NCBI GenBank assembly: GCA_942493045.1
Contig: OW818665.1
Coordinates: 1 to 64,000, forward strand
Reading direction: 5' to 3'
DNA: 64,000 nucleotides
Origin: Teretinema sp942493045
GTDB lineage: Bacteria > Spirochaetota > Spirochaetia > Treponematales > Treponemataceae
The notes below the pieces were generated by a model. It did not search any database. It had not been told where the DNA came from and worked only from the letters and a program-made list of their open reading frames with translations. Shown one piece after another: positions 8,362 to 16,901 of the stretch. Numbering within the stretch: position 1 is the stretch's first letter; the number at the start of each line of letters is the position of its first letter. The position numbers were made by a program, and so were the translations under genes.

Positions 8362-9705
8362 ATGGTTAACTTTAACGAGATTTCAAAAGAAATATTTAAA
8401 ATTAATTCCACGCAAAACAAACTCCCGGAAAACTATACGCTTGATGAGAATACTCAAAAAGCCTTCAACGCATTGACAATTGAAAAAACTCCAATTGTAT
8501 TTCTCACCGGACGTGCAGGAACCGGTAAATCGACATTTATCCAGTATGTGCGGCAATACTACCCCGGCAATTCTATCGTGCTGACACCAACCGGGATGAC
8601 TGCCCTGAATATTCGGGGCCAGACCATTCATTCATTTTTCAGATTTCCCCCGCGAACCTTCGAGGATGACCAAATCAAGATGGCGCATAATAGGGTTATC
8701 GATCGGCTGGACCTGATAGTAATAGACGAAATATCGATGGTTCAATCCGACATGCTGGATCATATCGATTATGCCCTCAGGAAATGGCGAAAATCCACCG
8801 TTCCTTTTGCCGGTATTCAATTGCTGCTGGTAGGTGACTGTTTCCAGCTTTCGCCCTGGATCAAGTTTGGCGCGGAGAAAAAACGCTTTGAAGAGAAATA
8901 TGCAAGTCAATGGTTTTTTGATGCGCATGTTTTCAAAAATGTACCGGTTGAGCCTGTCAATTTGATCAAGATATACCGTCAGCATGACTCTCATTTTATA
9001 GAGATATTGAATCGAATCAGAATCAGATATCAACATGAGCAGTTTCTTGATGAACTGAATAAGCGTTGTTTTTATGATAAGCAAGATACAAGAAACGATG
9101 AATCCTTGGTATTAACGACGACCAATGCCCACGCAGACACGATCAATAATCTGAAACTTGCGGAAATTGCTGGTTCCGGCATGATCTATAATGCAACTTC
9201 CAGCGGAACAATCACAGCCGAGGTCAAGAAAGTCATTCCGGAAAAACTTGAATTGAAAGTCGGCTCTCAAGTGGTCATCACTAAAAATATCAAAGATGGT
9301 CCTAATGGAACTCTTGCCGTCGTAACCGAATTATTTCCCAATAAGGTGAAGATAAAGAAAATTTCCGACGGACAAGAACTTGAATGTACTGAGGAGAAAT
9401 GGGAACAATTTGTATATGAATGGGATGAAAAGACAAAGACAATATCATCTAAAAAAACCGGTGAGTATCAGCAAATCCCTCTTCGTTTGGGTTGGGCCAT
9501 CACCATTCACAAGAGCCAGGGTTTGACCTTCGATTCCGTGAAGCTGGATCTCACCGGAGGCGTATTCGCTCCCGGTCAAACGTATGTCGCATTGAGCAGG
9601 TGTCGGAATCTGGAGAAAATAACTCTGACCAAGCCGATTTCCGATTCTGATATTATTGTTGACGATAGAATTATCAGGTTTTATACGGCTATGTTTTTGA
9701 AATGA
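8362..9705 (+). CDS. PIF1/RecD-like SF1B helicase
   Basis: An ATP-dependent 5'-3' DNA helicase of the PIF1 family (447 aa). Walker A GRAGTGKST is at residues 50-58 and Walker B IDEIS at 121-125. LLVGDCFQLSP (motif III) follows. Near the C-terminus are AITIHKSQGLTFDSV (motif V/VI region) and YVALSRCRNLEKI. The start ATG 8362 is chosen because AAAGGAGA lies about 13 nt upstream and the protein begins naturally there; the frame is open back to 8311. PIF1-like helicases of this size are frequent passengers of accessory and defence islands. The gene stands alone between two dispersed repeats. Its natural substrate is unknown. Confidence 0.9.
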   Translation: MVNFNEISKEIFKINSTQNKLPENYTLDENTQKAFNALTIEKTPIVFLTGRAGTGKSTFIQYVRQYYPGNSIVLTPTGMTALNIRGQTIHSFFRFPPRTFEDDQIKMAHNRVIDRLDLIVIDEISMVQSDMLDHIDYALRKWRKSTVPFAGIQLLLVGDCFQLSPWIKFGAEKKRFEEKYASQWFFDAHVFKNVPVEPVNLIKIYRQHDSHFIEILNRIRIRYQHEQFLDELNKRCFYDKQDTRNDESLVLTTTNAHADTINNLKLAEIAGSGMIYNATSSGTITAEVKKVIPEKLELKVGSQVVITKNIKDGPNGTLAVVTELFPNKVKIKKISDGQELECTEEKWEQFVYEWDEKTKTISSKKTGEYQQIPLRLGWAITIHKSQGLTFDSVKLDLTGGVFAPGQTYVALSRCRNLEKITLTKPISDSDIIVDDRIIRFYTAMFLK

Positions 9706-9996
9706 TTAATATATTTCTCCTTGACAGATATATCTGTTGAGCGTATGTCGCCTCGCGGTTAACACGAGTTTGCCGAAGCCCCAAACGCAAAATGGACTCA
9801 ACTGACAGGCATACAGGAACTCTACTGAAAGGATTATGCGCTAGTGACAGTTAACGGCTCAATGTTTATAAGGGTTTCTTGCTGCCCGGAAACTTCGATG
9901 GATTGATCCTAATCATATTCCATTTCTGCACTGGCATAGGGAGAGAGTTTTTAGGCTGTAGATAATACGCAATTTAAAAGCGCGTAGCTCTGGAAC
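9706..9996. other. Non-coding gap with a 14-bp palindrome
   Basis: The 291-nt gap between the helicase and the PIN toxin (convergent ends) contains the perfect palindrome ACAGATATATCTGT at 9724-9737. No gene, terminator or RNA is evident. The palindrome may be chance in AT-rich sequence. Confidence 0.4.
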
Positions 9997-10413
9997 CTAA
10001 ATGAAGGTGGTTTGGCCGGCAAAAATCAAGTCAGCGGCAGCGGCCAAAGCTTTGTCGGACGTGACAAATATCGACGCGTTTGAATACCGGGCGGAGGATA
10101 ATTGTATGGCGTCCAGTGTCCGAATACCAGTTCGCTCTATCACTTCAATTGCTCCATTTCGGAGTTGTTCAGTAAACTGCATGATGTGATATAAAGGTTC
10201 TTCTTTCATCCATTCACCGAGTGCCAGCTGCACAGTTGCTTCTTCCAGTGATTTTTCACGTAACCTGCGGGACAACACAGAACGTATTTCTATAGGAGTC
10301 GTCGGCGCGAGATAAATAATATTTCCCGGCACAAAAAAAAGATCTACTTCAGTACTGCCCGATTCTTCAATGTATCGCTTTGCCAAGGAGGACGTGTCGA
10401 TAAAAACTACCAT
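9997..10413 (-). CDS. PIN-domain toxin (VapC-like ribonuclease)
   Basis: A 138-aa PIN-domain protein; such toxins are metal-dependent RNases that cut tRNA or other RNA. The first acidic residue is in VVFIDTSSLAKRYI (Asp6) and the second region is around IRTLDAIQLSSA (LDAIQLASA-like, typical of the family). A third acidic position is in FVTSDKALAAAA. It overlaps the upstream antitoxin by 7 nt on the same strand. The subgroup resembles PIN proteins without a firm gene name, so I give no symbol. It is confidently a TA toxin by fold and context; the RNA target is unknown. Confidence 0.88.
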   Translation of the reverse strand: MVVFIDTSSLAKRYIEESGSTEVDLFFVPGNIIYLAPTTPIEIRSVLSRRLREKSLEEATVQLALGEWMKEEPLYHIMQFTEQLRNGAIEVIERTGIRTLDAIQLSSARYSNASIFVTSDKALAAAADLIFAGQTTFI

Positions 10414-10619
10414 TTTTCCTGTGCTCGTTGGTTAATGACACTATCACTGATCTTTTCTCCGTTTCCTGGGCGACGATTAACCTTTGTAAGCCATTGGGTT
10501 TGAGTGTTGCCGGCATTGTTTGAGTTTATGCCCCGGCGCATACGGATATATTCGATAAAATCAAGCACTTCCTGTTGCATGTCAGAAGGTAAATCAACAA
10601 ATTGTTCGATTGAAGTCAT
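10407..10619 (-). CDS. DUF2281-type antitoxin of the PIN toxin
   Basis: A 70-aa protein beginning MTSIEQFVDLPSDMQQEVLDFIEYI, the usual start of DUF2281 antitoxin-like proteins, followed by a polar tail that would bind the toxin. A strong AAGGAGG site precedes the ATG. It overlaps the toxin gene by 7 nt, so the two are coupled. A TTGACA box lies at 10672-10677 on the minus strand, but no convincing -10 box follows at the right distance. Confidence 0.85.
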   Translation of the reverse strand: MTSIEQFVDLPSDMQQEVLDFIEYIRMRRGINSNNAGNTQTQWLTKVNRRPGNGEKISDSVINQRAQEKW

Positions 10620-10767
10620 TTGAATACCTGCCCTCCTTGCTGATTTTAAGTCTCTTCTTTGATTGTTTTTTTGTCAAGTAGAATTGAAGGCGATCAGACA
10701 ATGACAGCAGACCTAGAGAAACAGGAAAACTAACCGAAAAACACACCTGATTTCTCGTCAATCAGCC

Positions 10768-10866
10768 GAAGACGCCCTGCCCAAGAGGCCCTTCCGCTTG
10801 AGGGGGCTCCGAAGAATGACTCTCGCCCCCCGTTACGCCCCCTGCCTCAAACTAAATCCTGATCAG
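10768..10866. repeat. Dispersed ~95-bp intergenic repeat, copy 2
   Basis: This is the partner of 8171-8268 in the same orientation. The core TTGAGGGGGCTCCGAAGAATGAC is well conserved between the copies. It ends just before the terminator hairpin of the tRNA gene and marks the right edge of the accessory block. Confidence 0.65.
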
Positions 10867-10870
10867 AGTA

Positions 10871-10902
10871 AAAAAAAACACACCTCGCGGTGTGTTTTTT
10901 TT
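10871..10902. terminator. Terminator downstream of tRNA-Leu, symmetric on both strands
   Basis: The hairpin AAAAAAAACACACC-TCGC-GGTGTGTTTTTTTT has a 14-bp stem with T runs on both strands. For the minus-strand tRNA it ends the transcript about 10 nt after the tRNA 3' end. Confidence 0.88.
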
Positions 10903-10912
10903 CTTTTTATTG

Positions 10913-10996
10913 TCCCCGGAAGAAGACTTGAACTTCCATGCCCGTGAGAGCACTAGTACCTGAAACTAGCGTGTCTACCAATTCCACCATCCGGGG
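10913..10996 (-). tRNA. tRNA-Leu (anticodon CAG)
   Basis: Read on the minus strand, the acceptor arm CCCCGGA pairs with TCCGGGG and the discriminator is A; CCA is not encoded. The D-arm is GTGGAATTGGTAGACAC. The anticodon stem CTAGT/ACTAG encloses the loop TTCAGGT, with anticodon CAG. The long variable arm (TGCTCTCACGGGCA) is class II as expected for leucine, and GTTCAAGTC is the T-loop. It is a solitary gene with its own promoter and terminator, and it borders the accessory block. Confidence 0.96.
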
Positions 10997-11023
10997 ATGC
11001 TTTCGTTTCCGATTGCATGGTCG

Positions 11024-11052
11024 ACTATAGAGAAAAACGGGCGGTGTGTCAA
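11024..11052 (-). promoter_or_regulatory. Promoter of tRNA-Leu
   Basis: On the minus strand TTGACA (11047-11052), a 17-nt spacer and TATAGT (11024-11029) form a near-consensus sigma-70 promoter. The start would fall about 20 nt before the tRNA. The -35 box lies in the loop of the gnd terminator. Confidence 0.85.
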
Positions 11053-11068
11053 TAGTCCGCCGTTTTTC
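11032..11068 (-). terminator. Terminator of the deoD-gnd operon
   Basis: On the minus strand GAAAAACGGCGG ... CCGCCCGTTTTTC forms a stem of about 11 bp with one bulged base, followed by a short T tract. It lies about 30 nt after the gnd stop codon. Confidence 0.75.
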
Positions 11069-11096
11069 GTGTCAGTTACGCCCAGTTTTGCCCTTT

Positions 11097-12545
11097 TTAG
11101 ACCGTGTAGGTACGGCTGGTGGTGCTGCCGCCTGAGCCGGTCCAGTCGGTGTGGAAGAATTCGCCGCGGGGTTTGTCGGTGCGCTCGTAGGTGTGGGCGC
11201 CGAAGTAGTCCCGTTGGGCCTGGATCAGGTTGGCCGGGAGGCGTTCGCTGCGGAAGCCGTCGAACCAGCTGAGGGCCGAGGCCAGGGCGGGGACGGGCAG
11301 GGCCTGGGAGATGGCGGCGGTGATGGCGGTTCGCCAGCCGGCTTCGGCGGCTTTGAGCTCACCGGCGAAGTAGGGGGAGAGTACCAGATTGGTCAGGGCC
11401 GGGTTTTCGGCGAAGGCGCCGGCGATTTTATCCAGGAAGGCCGAGCGGATAATGCAGCCGCCGCGCCAGAGGCGGGCAATCGCGGCGAAATCCAGCTGCC
11501 ACCCGTTGGTTTCGGAGGCCCGGCGCAGCAGGTCGAAGCCCTGGGCGTAGGAAACGATTTTGGAAGCGTAGAGGGCGTCGTGCAGGGCTTTGAGCATGGC
11601 CTCGCGGTTGCCGGCAAATTGCCGCACCGGCTTCCCGAAGACGGCGCTGGCGGCGAGCCGCTCGTCTTTTTGGGAGGAGAGCGAGCGGGCAAAGACGGAC
11701 TCGACGATCAGGGTCAGCGGCGAGCCTTCGCTGAGGGCGGCGATGCCGGTCCATTTGCCGGTGCCTTTTTGGCCGGCGGCGTCCAGGATGCGCTCGGCCA
11801 GCGGGCAGCCGTCGCTGTCTTTATGGGCGAGAATATCGGTGGTTATATTGATCAGGTAGGAGTCCAGTTTACCCTTGTTCCATTCGGCGAACACCGTGTG
11901 CATTTCTTCATAGCTCATGCCTAGCAGTTCTTTCATGATCCAATAGATCTCGCTGACAATCTGCATGTCGCCGTATTCGATGCCGTTATGCACCATTTTG
12001 ACGTAGTGGCCGGAGCCGTCTGCGCCTATCCAGCTGCAACAAGGTTCTCCGTCCGGCGCCTTGGCGGCGATGGTCCGGAATATGTCTTTAACTTCCTTCC
12101 AGGCCCCTTCAGACCCGCCGGGCATGATTGACGGGCCGTTCAGGGCGCCTTCTTCGCCGCCGGAAATGCCGGAGCCGATAAATAACAGGCCCTTGGCTTC
12201 CAGATAGCGCATCCGGCGGATGGAATCTTCATAGTTGGAATTGCCGCCGTCAATAATGATGTCGCCTTCCTGCAGGTGTTCCAGCAGTTGTTCAATGACC
12301 ATGTCCACGGCTTCGCCGGCCTTGATCATCATCATCACCTTGCGGGGGCGCTCCAGACTGGCTACCAGTTCCTGGAGGGTGCCGGCGCGGATGAATTTTT
12401 TGCCCTTGCCGCGGCCGCCGACAAAGTTGTCCAGGACAGCGGTGGCCCGGTTAAAGACTGCCACGGTGTAGCCGTTGCGTTCCATATTCAAAACCAGGTT
12501 TTCGCCCATGACGGCTAAACCGATAAATCCGATATCTGCTTTCAT
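11097..12545 (-). CDS. gnd: 6-phosphogluconate dehydrogenase (decarboxylating)
   Basis: Oxidises 6-phosphogluconate to ribulose 5-phosphate and CO2 with NADP in the oxidative pentose phosphate pathway. The 482-aa length is that of the long (E. coli type) enzymes. The N-terminal Rossmann motif is GFIGLAVMGENLVLN, GGNSNYEDS contacts the substrate, and the catalytic region is GSGHYVKMVHNGIEYGDMQ (Lys and Asn of the active site). AAAGGA lies 6-7 nt before the ATG. It is the last gene of deoD-orf68-gnd and is followed by a hairpin terminator. Confidence 0.97.
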   Translation of the reverse strand: MKADIGFIGLAVMGENLVLNMERNGYTVAVFNRATAVLDNFVGGRGKGKKFIRAGTLQELVASLERPRKVMMMIKAGEAVDMVIEQLLEHLQEGDIIIDGGNSNYEDSIRRMRYLEAKGLLFIGSGISGGEEGALNGPSIMPGGSEGAWKEVKDIFRTIAAKAPDGEPCCSWIGADGSGHYVKMVHNGIEYGDMQIVSEIYWIMKELLGMSYEEMHTVFAEWNKGKLDSYLINITTDILAHKDSDGCPLAERILDAAGQKGTGKWTGIAALSEGSPLTLIVESVFARSLSSQKDERLAASAVFGKPVRQFAGNREAMLKALHDALYASKIVSYAQGFDLLRRASETNGWQLDFAAIARLWRGGCIIRSAFLDKIAGAFAENPALTNLVLSPYFAGELKAAEAGWRTAITAAISQALPVPALASALSWFDGFRSERLPANLIQAQRDYFGAHTYERTDKPRGEFFHTDWTGSGGSTTSRTYTV

Positions 12546-12565
12546 TGTAAGTCCTTTATCCCTTT

Positions 12566-12772
12566 TTATTCAGGGATGATCTGGCCCTGCAGGGGATCCT
12601 GAATCAGTTCCGGCGTCTCGGAGGCGCGGTAGGCGAAAAAGGTCATAAACAGGGCCAGGGCGGCAATGGCGATTATGGTCAGCAGGTAGGCCAGAAAGCG
12701 GCGACGAGAGACGGTCACCGGCTTTTTGCGCTTGCTGGTCAGTTCTATTTCGGTAGGTTGCATTTCTGTCAT
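12566..12772 (-). CDS. Small single-pass membrane protein
   Basis: A 68-aa protein: a basic N-terminus (SKRKKPVTVSRRR), one hydrophobic segment at about residues 26-48 (FLAYLLTIIAIAALALFMTF), and a short tail. The ATG at 12772 is preceded by GGAG inside the end of deoD; the long upstream frame is out of frame with deoD and not used. It lies 5 nt after deoD and 20 nt before gnd, so it is co-transcribed. Function unknown. Confidence 0.75.
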   Translation of the reverse strand: MTEMQPTEIELTSKRKKPVTVSRRRFLAYLLTIIAIAALALFMTFFAYRASETPELIQDPLQGQIIPE

Positions 12773-12777
12773 GTTGA

Positions 12778-13482
12778 TCAATTCTCCGTAGCGGCATCCA
12801 GGGCAATCTCTACCATCGTGCGAAAGGTAGTTTGGCGTTCTTCGGCGGTGGTGGCGGTTCCTTTGACGATGTGGTCGGAGACCGTCAATATGGCCAGCGC
12901 TTCGCGGCCGAATTGGGCGGCCAGGGTGTACAGTTCGGCGGCTTCCATTTCGATGGCCAGTACGCCGTAGCGGGCCCACAGTTTCCAGGTTTCTTTATCG
13001 TCATAAAACATGTCCGAGGAGGTAACCGATCCGACCAGGGCCTTAATGCCGTGCTTTTCGGCGGAATCCCAGGCCGCTTTGAGCAGTTTCCAGCTGGCGG
13101 TGGGGGCGAAGTGCCGTCCGTCAAAGCGGTGGGTATTCAGGGCCGAGTCGGTGGAGGCGCTCATCGCCAGGATGACGTCGCGCAATTGGACGGCTTCCTG
13201 AACCGCTCCGGTAGTGCCCACACGGATGGCTTTTTGGACATCGTAAAATCGGAATAATTCATTGACATAGATCGATAAGGAGGGCTGGCCCATGCCGGTG
13301 CCCTGCACCGAGACCCGTTTTCCCTTATAAGTGCCGGTAAATCCATACATTCCGCGCACTTCATTATAACAAACCGGTTTTTCCAGGAAGGTTTCGGCGA
13401 TAAACTTGGCCCGCAGGGGGTCGCCGGGCAGCAGAATGGCTTCCGCTATCTCTCCGCTCTTGGCGGCAATATGTGTACTCAT
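12778..13482 (-). CDS. deoD: Purine-nucleoside phosphorylase
   Basis: Phosphorolysis of purine (deoxy)nucleosides in salvage. The 234-aa length is that of the hexameric DeoD type. Landmarks are ILLPGDPLRAKFIAETFL (phosphate site), GTGMGQPSLSIY, the MEAAELYTLAAQ segment that binds the ribose, and TVSDHIVKG with the catalytic Asp. It is divergent from DUF4954 with only 57 nt between the start codons, and has no ribosome site before the ATG: the -10-like TATTAT is 6 nt upstream (13489-13494), suggesting a leaderless mRNA. Confidence 0.96.
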   Translation of the reverse strand: MSTHIAAKSGEIAEAILLPGDPLRAKFIAETFLEKPVCYNEVRGMYGFTGTYKGKRVSVQGTGMGQPSLSIYVNELFRFYDVQKAIRVGTTGAVQEAVQLRDVILAMSASTDSALNTHRFDGRHFAPTASWKLLKAAWDSAEKHGIKALVGSVTSSDMFYDDKETWKLWARYGVLAIEMEAAELYTLAAQFGREALAILTVSDHIVKGTATTAEERQTTFRTMVEIALDAATEN

Positions 13483-13488
13483 AGGCGT

Positions 13489-13532
13489 ATAATAACAGGT
13501 AATTGCCGATTTGGCAAATTCCGGTCTATACT
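13489..13532. promoter_or_regulatory. Divergent promoters of deoD (-) and DUF4954 (+)
   Basis: For the plus strand: TTGCCG (13503-13508), 18-nt spacer, TATACT (13527-13532), then 7 nt to ATG 13540. For the minus strand: TATTAT at 13489-13494, 6 nt before the deoD ATG. Both would give leaders of only a few nucleotides. Confidence 0.65.
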
Positions 13533-13539
13533 GAAAGGC

Positions 13540-15738
13540 ATGAGCGAAATAAAGTTACTGTCCCCCGACAAATTCGGCTATGGTTTTGTACCGGCCTCCT
13601 TTCTTGGCGAACGCCAGGATGAATATTTTCACCGTAACGCCCAGGTAGATGCCGAACGCCGCGCCTGGCGGCCGCTGTCTTCCGATGAAATTGAAGTACT
13701 GGTTAAAAACGGCAACACCTGCACGAACTGGTACAATGTGCTGGTCGAAGACCCCTTTAATCCGCTGCTGATCCAGAACACCCTGTTCGCCGGCCTGGTG
13801 CGTCTTGGTTCCATCCAGGACCTGTATCTGCAGTATCACGATTTCGCGGTGCCGGTCGGCATCAGCAACAGCCGGATTATCTCCTGCGATATCGGAGCCA
13901 ACTGCGCCATCCATAACTGCGCCCATCTTTCGCATTATATTATCGGCAATACTGTCATCCTCAGCCGAATCGACGAGATGGGTTCCACTAACCATGCCAA
14001 ATTCGGCGCCGGCGTGCTCAAGGACGGCGAGGAAGAGGATGTGCGGGTGTGGATTGAACCGCTCAACGAGGCCGGCGGTCGCGGGGTGCTGCCCTTTGAC
14101 GGCATGATCTGCGCCGACGCTTATCTGTGGGCCATTTACCGCGACGATTTCCCCCTGATGCGGCGGCTCAAGGATATCACCCAGAATTCAGTGGACTCAC
14201 ACCGCGGCTATTACGGCACTGTGGGGGATAACGCCATCATTAAAAGCTGCCAGGTACTCAAGGACGTGCGGGTCGGCCCGGCGGCCTATATCAAGGGCGC
14301 CAACAAGCTTAAAAACCTGACCATCAATTCCAGTCCGGAGGAGCCGACCCAGATCGGTGAGGGCGTGGAGCTGGTAAACGGTATTATCGGTTACGGCTGC
14401 CATATTTTTTACGGGGTCAAGGCGGTACGCTTTGTGCTCGGCAACAATTCCAACCTGAAATACGGTGCCCGGCTGATCCATTCGATTCTGGGCGACAATT
14501 CTACCGTTTCCTGTTGTGAAATGCTCAACAACCTGGTGTTCCCCGGCCATGAGCAGCATCACAATAATTCCTTTTTAATCGCCACCCTGGTGATGGGTCA
14601 ATCCAATATGGCCGCCGGAGCCACGGTCGGCTCTAACCACAACAGCCGTGGCAACGACGGCGAGATTATCGCCGGCCGCGGGTTCTGGCCCGGGCTTTCC
14701 AGCACCCTCAAACACAATTGCCGTTTCGCCAGCTATACCCTGCTGACCAAGGGTAACTATCCCTCGGAACTGAATATTACCCTGCCTTTCAGCATGGTGG
14801 CCGACAATCACCGCGCCGACCGCATCGAGGTAATGCCGGCCTATTACTGGATGTATAATATGTACGCCCTGGAGCGTAACAGCTGGAAGTACCGCACCCG
14901 CGACAAGCGTAAAACCATCGTTCAGCGCATCGAAACCGATCACCTGGCGCCGGATACGGCCCATGAAATGCTGCAAGCCCTGCCGCTTTTGGAGCGCTGG
15001 ACCGGTAAGGCTCTGCACGTACAGGACAACGGCGGGGATGACCTGCCGGAGGACGCGGTTCTGGAGTCGATGGGCCGGGACCTGATTGTCAACCGCGGTG
15101 AGATGCTGGACTCTCTGTTTGTGATCGGCGAACAGATGGAGCGCTCTCCGCGGCCGGTACGCATCCTGAAGGTGGCCGAGGCCTGGCAGGCCTACCGCCA
15201 GATGCTGCGTTTTTACGGGGTGCAGTCGGTGTTGCGCTATCTGGAAATTTCCGGGAAAACCTATGAGGAGTTCCGGAAGACAGCCGTCCTGCCGGAGAGT
15301 TTTGAGTGGATCAACATGGGCGGTCAATTGGTGCCCGTTACAAAGTTCGATGCGCTGCGTGCCGATATCCGCGAGGGCCGGCTCGATTCCTGGCCGGAAA
15401 TACACGGCCGCTATGAGCAATGGTGGGCCGAATATCCGCGGGATAAGGCCCTCAATGGTCTCGCGGTGCTGGCCCTGCTTGGTGGAACAGTGGTGCCCGG
15501 CCTGAGCGAATGGAATGCCCTGCTCGATGAAGCCATCGCTATCCGCGACTTTATCGAGGAGCAGGTCTATATCACCAAGAAAAAAGACTACACCAATTTT
15601 TTCAGGGAAATTACCTATCGCAATAGCGCTGAACGCGACGCCGTATTGGGTAAGGTGGAAGACAATTCCTTTATTAAAACGGCCAAGGCTGAAAGCGCCC
15701 GGTTCGCCGAACTGGTTGCCCGCTTCCGCGCGGTTTAG
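13540..15738 (+). CDS. DUF4954 beta-helix protein
   Basis: A 732-aa cytoplasmic protein of the DUF4954 type, known mainly in spirochaetes and Bacteroidetes. The middle (about residues 110-430) has the rhythm of a left-handed beta-helix of hexapeptide repeats, as in sugar-nucleotide acyl- or nucleotidyltransferases (for example GANCAIHNCAHLSHYIIGNTV and KDVRVGPAAYIKGANKL). The C-terminal third is helical. A sugar-phosphate nucleotidyl or acyltransferase-related role is plausible but unproven. I use ATG 13540 rather than the longer frame that runs into deoD. Its stop overlaps the convergent alr stop by 4 nt. Confidence 0.85.
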   Translation: MSEIKLLSPDKFGYGFVPASFLGERQDEYFHRNAQVDAERRAWRPLSSDEIEVLVKNGNTCTNWYNVLVEDPFNPLLIQNTLFAGLVRLGSIQDLYLQYHDFAVPVGISNSRIISCDIGANCAIHNCAHLSHYIIGNTVILSRIDEMGSTNHAKFGAGVLKDGEEEDVRVWIEPLNEAGGRGVLPFDGMICADAYLWAIYRDDFPLMRRLKDITQNSVDSHRGYYGTVGDNAIIKSCQVLKDVRVGPAAYIKGANKLKNLTINSSPEEPTQIGEGVELVNGIIGYGCHIFYGVKAVRFVLGNNSNLKYGARLIHSILGDNSTVSCCEMLNNLVFPGHEQHHNNSFLIATLVMGQSNMAAGATVGSNHNSRGNDGEIIAGRGFWPGLSSTLKHNCRFASYTLLTKGNYPSELNITLPFSMVADNHRADRIEVMPAYYWMYNMYALERNSWKYRTRDKRKTIVQRIETDHLAPDTAHEMLQALPLLERWTGKALHVQDNGGDDLPEDAVLESMGRDLIVNRGEMLDSLFVIGEQMERSPRPVRILKVAEAWQAYRQMLRFYGVQSVLRYLEISGKTYEEFRKTAVLPESFEWINMGGQLVPVTKFDALRADIREGRLDSWPEIHGRYEQWWAEYPRDKALNGLAVLALLGGTVVPGLSEWNALLDEAIAIRDFIEEQVYITKKKDYTNFFREITYRNSAERDAVLGKVEDNSFIKTAKAESARFAELVARFRAV

Positions 15739-16865
15739 CGCCTTTCATCGCCGACGTAGACCCGCGGTACGCGTTTGTTTATTCCGCAAGTGATCTCGTA
15801 GGGAATGGTTCCCAGTAAGTCCGCCAGGGTTTCGGCGGAGGAGGGGGCCGGCGGCGGTCCGAAGATTGTCACGCGGTCCCAGCGCTGCACCCAGGGGTCG
15901 GCGCCGATGTTGATCATGCACTGATCCATGCAGATTCTGCCCACTACCGGAAAATCATCCTCGCCGATGCGCACGGAAAGCCCGGGCGACAACTTGCGCG
16001 GCAGGCCGTCGGCATAGCCCACCGGCAGGGTGGCAATGCAGGTTTCTTCGCTGGCTGTCCAGGCCCGGCCGTAGGACACGGCGGTGCCGGCGCTGACGGT
16101 TTTAATTGATACTACCTGGGTTTCGAACTCCATTACCGGTTTTACCTCGATCATGCCGGAGACTTCCGCGGAGGGCGGATAGCCGTAGATCAGGATGCCG
16201 GGGCGGACCATATCGTAGTGGCAGCGCGGATGCAGCAGCAGACCGCCGGAATTGGCGGCGTGCACCAGGCCGGGGTCAATTCCTTCCGCGCGCATTTCGG
16301 CGATAACCGCGTCAAATTGATCGAGCTGATTTTCCGTAAAGGCCATATCTTCCGCAGTCGTTGAATCGGCGACGGACAGGTGGGTGGCCGTTCCTTCCAG
16401 TATCAGGTTTTTCTGATGCAGGATCTGACGGGCCAGATCGAGGGCGTCCTCGCAGCTGCAGCCGATACGGGCCATGCCGGTGTCGACCTTGAGGTGCACC
16501 GGTACCTTGCGGTTCATGGCGCGGGCAGCCTCTCCCAGTTGGGCGATAAATTCGGCGTCGACCACCAGTGGGGTCAGTTCGTTTTCTATAATCTGGGGAA
16601 TTTCTTCGGGGATGGGCAGACTGAGCGAAAGGATGGGCGCCACGATTCCGGCGTTGCGCAATTCTATACCTTCCGCTACGGAGGCTACCGCCAGACAGTT
16701 CGCGCCGGAGCGGATGGCCGATATAGCAACCCGCAGGGCGCCGTGGCCGTAGGCGTCGGCCTTGACCGGCACGCACAGCCGCACGCCGCTGGCCAGTTTT
16801 TCCCGGATGCGGGCTATGTTGAACTGCAGGTTATCCAGATGAATGATGGCTCGTGTCGCTCTCAT
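15735..16865 (-). CDS. alr: Alanine racemase
   Basis: PLP-dependent interconversion of L- and D-alanine for peptidoglycan (376 aa, normal length). The PLP lysine is in VCPVKADAYGHGA-like PVKADAYGHGA near residue 35, and the second catalytic base, a tyrosine, is in AVSYGRAW near 255. CMDQCMINIG near the C-terminus is also typical. Start ATG 16865 is chosen because a promoter lies directly before it; the frame is open for 12 more codons. The stop codon overlaps that of DUF4954 tail to tail. No ribosome site is present. Confidence 0.96.
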   Translation of the reverse strand: MRATRAIIHLDNLQFNIARIREKLASGVRLCVPVKADAYGHGALRVAISAIRSGANCLAVASVAEGIELRNAGIVAPILSLSLPIPEEIPQIIENELTPLVVDAEFIAQLGEAARAMNRKVPVHLKVDTGMARIGCSCEDALDLARQILHQKNLILEGTATHLSVADSTTAEDMAFTENQLDQFDAVIAEMRAEGIDPGLVHAANSGGLLLHPRCHYDMVRPGILIYGYPPSAEVSGMIEVKPVMEFETQVVSIKTVSAGTAVSYGRAWTASEETCIATLPVGYADGLPRKLSPGLSVRIGEDDFPVVGRICMDQCMINIGADPWVQRWDRVTIFGPPPAPSSAETLADLLGTIPYEITCGINKRVPRVYVGDERR

Positions 16866-16871
16866 GCCGCC

Positions 16872-16901
16872 ATTGTAAACCGTATCTTCGCTTAAGTTCA
16901 A
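16872..16901 (-). promoter_or_regulatory. Promoter of alr, leaderless type
   Basis: On the minus strand TTGAAC (16896-16901), 18-nt spacer, TACAAT (16872-16877), then only 6 nt (GGCGGC) to the ATG. Confidence 0.7.

Noticed and set aside
10913..10996. Attachment site duplication of tRNA-Leu
   Set aside because: I looked for a repeat of the tRNA 3' part (CCCCGGAAGAAGACTTGAAC) in the left 10.9 kb and saw none.
11151..11924. 257-codon plus-strand frame
   Set aside because: Antisense to gnd, Gly/Glu-rich and without motif.
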